DNA of 6,173 nt from an uncultured Pseudomonadota bacterium (lineage in GTDB: Bacteria; Pseudomonadota; Gammaproteobacteria; Methylococcales; Methylomonadaceae). The translations under genes were made by a program, and so were the position numbers. How positions within the stretch are numbered: position 1 is the first letter of the stretch; every line of letters begins with the position of its first letter. The stretch spans positions 1 through 6,173 of the forward strand of contig CAIUWU010000126.1 of NCBI GenBank assembly GCA_903902945.1. Direction: 5' to 3'. The notes under the pieces are model-generated. The model had not been told where the DNA came from, ran no database searches, and worked only from the letters and a program-made list of their open reading frames with translations. This document shows, piece by piece, positions 4,867 through 6,173 of this stretch.

Positions 4867-6173
4867 ATGATGGTCACCTTCGTCAGCCAATGCCAGAAAA
4901 AAGCCCTCAACCGCACCCGTCGTGTGCTTGATGCCTTCGCCAACCGCATTGGCGACAACACCTGGCAAACCGTCATCACCGAAGACGGCCTGATCGCAGT
5001 GAAAAAACTGCTGCGGAAAACAGCGACCAAAAATACCGCCGTGTCTTGTCATTGGATTAGGTCGCGCAGTCGGAGTGAGTTGGTTTGGATTGTGGGGAAT
5101 CGAGATCATTTCAATGCACAGGGCATAGTGCCCGTTAATACCACGACCAAAGAGTTATTTATGGATATACCCAGAGATAAACCCAATCCAAACTGGCTGT
5201 ATGCCAATACACACTTACAAACTTTGGCTGAGCATTTGTATGCCGTTGGCTATGTGGCGGAGCAATTACATCGACGATTGATTACTAATAATGACCATTC
5301 AGAAGCCATTTTTGTTGCCGGGTGCCTGCATGACATCGGCAAGATTGATCCGGTATTTCAGGAATGGGCGATCAATCCCAAGAAGAAAAATTTTGTCGCC
5401 GAAGATGGGCAACACATCGACGATAGTAAATTCAGTTTTGATAAACATCCTCGCCATAATGAAATCTCTGTGTTGTTGTATGAATTGCTTGATCCGATTG
5501 GCTTTAAAGACATCAATACCGCAAACAAAAGCGCGATTAAACATGCTATTTACTGGCATCACGCTAAGCCTTATCGCAAAGAAAAAGACCTAGATTTTGC
5601 AACGTTTGGCGGTATACATAAAAAACTATCAGGCAATCTAACCAACCTTAATTTTGCCGAATTGGTGAAGAAAGCCCAAACGTTGTTGCAGGAGTTAAGT
5701 GCAATGGATTCTAGCTATCGTGGTATTGATAGTTCGTTGCTGGCAAAAATTTATAACGAGACAGTTGATTTAGAGGTTTTGATAGCGGATAAAAAAGCCA
5801 AGCCTTTACCATCTTTTAAAAATTATGAGAGCGACGAGCGTATCGAAAACTTCCAGCAACAAATTCAGGAAAACGCTTTTAACAACATCATCAGAGCTTG
5901 TGTGATTTCAGCTGATCGCTTGGTTTCTGCTTTGTCAGCGTCTGAATTGCACGATCACATTAAGCACAACAGCTTGTCGAATATCATTCACGAGACGCTG
6001 TTATTGGAGTCAACACTGTGTTCGCATATTGAGAGTTGCTTAACCCGCTTTCCTCAAGGTGAACGCAGTAATAAGCAACATGAAGTGGCACAGAAGCTCA
6101 GCAAGGTGCCAAATGTCGCCGTTCTTGCAGGGCCTGCCGGATGTGGCAAAACTAAAATTGCTTTGGAATGGGC
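4867..6173 (+). CDS. cas3: Cas2-Cas3 fusion (type I-F Cas3 nuclease-helicase), N-terminal part, cut by right edge
   Basis: In type I-F systems Cas2 is fused to the N-terminus of Cas3. The protein serves both spacer acquisition (with Cas1) and destruction of DNA recognised by the Csy surveillance complex. The frame is open without stop for 435 codons to the window end. Residues 1-95 are the Cas2-like domain, with VSQCQKKALNRTRR near the start and the I-F blocks GDNTWQTVIT, KNTAVSCHWIR and FNAQGIVPVNTT. The HD nuclease domain follows: H123 (LAEHLYAVG), the H155-D156 pair (CLHDIGK), H194/H197 (KHPRHNE) and H231-H232 (YWHHAKPYR) are candidate metal ligands. The helicase begins with Walker A GPAGCGKT (422-429). 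Family members exceed 1000 residues, so more than half lies outside. The ATG at 4867 matches the family start and has the better-placed Shine-Dalgarno. GC falls from about 55% to about 40% after 5040. Confidence 0.96.
   Translation, partial: MMVTFVSQCQKKALNRTRRVLDAFANRIGDNTWQTVITEDGLIAVKKLLRKTATKNTAVSCHWIRSRSRSELVWIVGNRDHFNAQGIVPVNTTTKELFMDIPRDKPNPNWLYANTHLQTLAEHLYAVGYVAEQLHRRLITNNDHSEAIFVAGCLHDIGKIDPVFQEWAINPKKKNFVAEDGQHIDDSKFSFDKHPRHNEISVLLYELLDPIGFKDINTANKSAIKHAIYWHHAKPYRKEKDLDFATFGGIHKKLSGNLTNLNFAELVKKAQTLLQELSAMDSSYRGIDSSLLAKIYNETVDLEVLIADKKAKPLPSFKNYESDERIENFQQQIQENAFNNIIRACVISADRLVSALSASELHDHIKHNSLSNIIHETLLLESTLCSHIESCLTRFPQGERSNKQHEVAQKLSKVPNVAVLAGPAGCGKTKIALEW

Noticed and set aside
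4708..5109. Reverse-strand open frame of 133 codons across the cas1/cas2-3 junction, and a second one at 4767-5030.
   Set aside because: Both lie opposite two well-supported cas genes and their translations show no recognisable motif; they are shadows of the coding strand.

Overview
The window reads as a chromosomal segment of a gammaproteobacterium, with GC of about 50-58% in most of the coding sequence. A run of ordinary cellular genes leads into the first two genes of a type I-F CRISPR-Cas locus. Every supported gene is on the + strand. The DsbD, HopJ-like, PpnP and Cas1f proteins all look gammaproteobacterial. A methanotroph-like member (Methylococcales) would fit, but that is a weak guess from overall impression and nothing in the window is decisive.

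Left part (1-3540). The window opens inside dsbD, the membrane thiol:disulfide reductant carrier. Its C-terminal transmembrane and thioredoxin-like parts are present; the periplasmic N-terminal domain lies off the left edge. A small HopJ-family protein follows after 32 bp. Next come an FAD-dependent oxidoreductase of the DAO/MnmC-oxidase type and, overlapping its stop by ATGA, a SAM methyltransferase of the YtqB/MnmM family. Together this pair resembles a split version of the two activities of MnmC, which finish the mnm5(s2)U34 modification of tRNA. ppnP, a small cupin-fold nucleoside phosphorylase, closes the group. It probably has its own extended -10 promoter overlapping the methyltransferase stop.

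Middle (3541-3853). This 313-bp intergenic stretch holds two adjacent perfect palindromes with TGATCA cores and then a hairpin plus T-run that looks like a rho-independent terminator. About 195 bp of apparently non-coding leader precedes cas1.

Right part (3854-6173). cas1 of type I-F has all expected catalytic residues and a short unusual C-terminal tail. It is followed 2 bp later by the cas2-cas3 fusion gene characteristic of type I-F, cut by the right edge just after its Walker A motif. These two genes form the adaptation module plus the Cas3 nuclease-helicase. The Csy/Cascade genes and the CRISPR array are not in the window. They would be expected to the right, so I-F1 and I-F2 cannot be told apart here. 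Base composition switches more than once across cas1 and cas2-3, which hints at a mosaic or horizontally acquired locus.

No RNA gene, insertion sequence or CRISPR array was found. The most notable points are the MnmC-like split pair, the compositional mosaic in the cas genes, and the Cas1 tail that contains the cas2-3 ribosome binding site.
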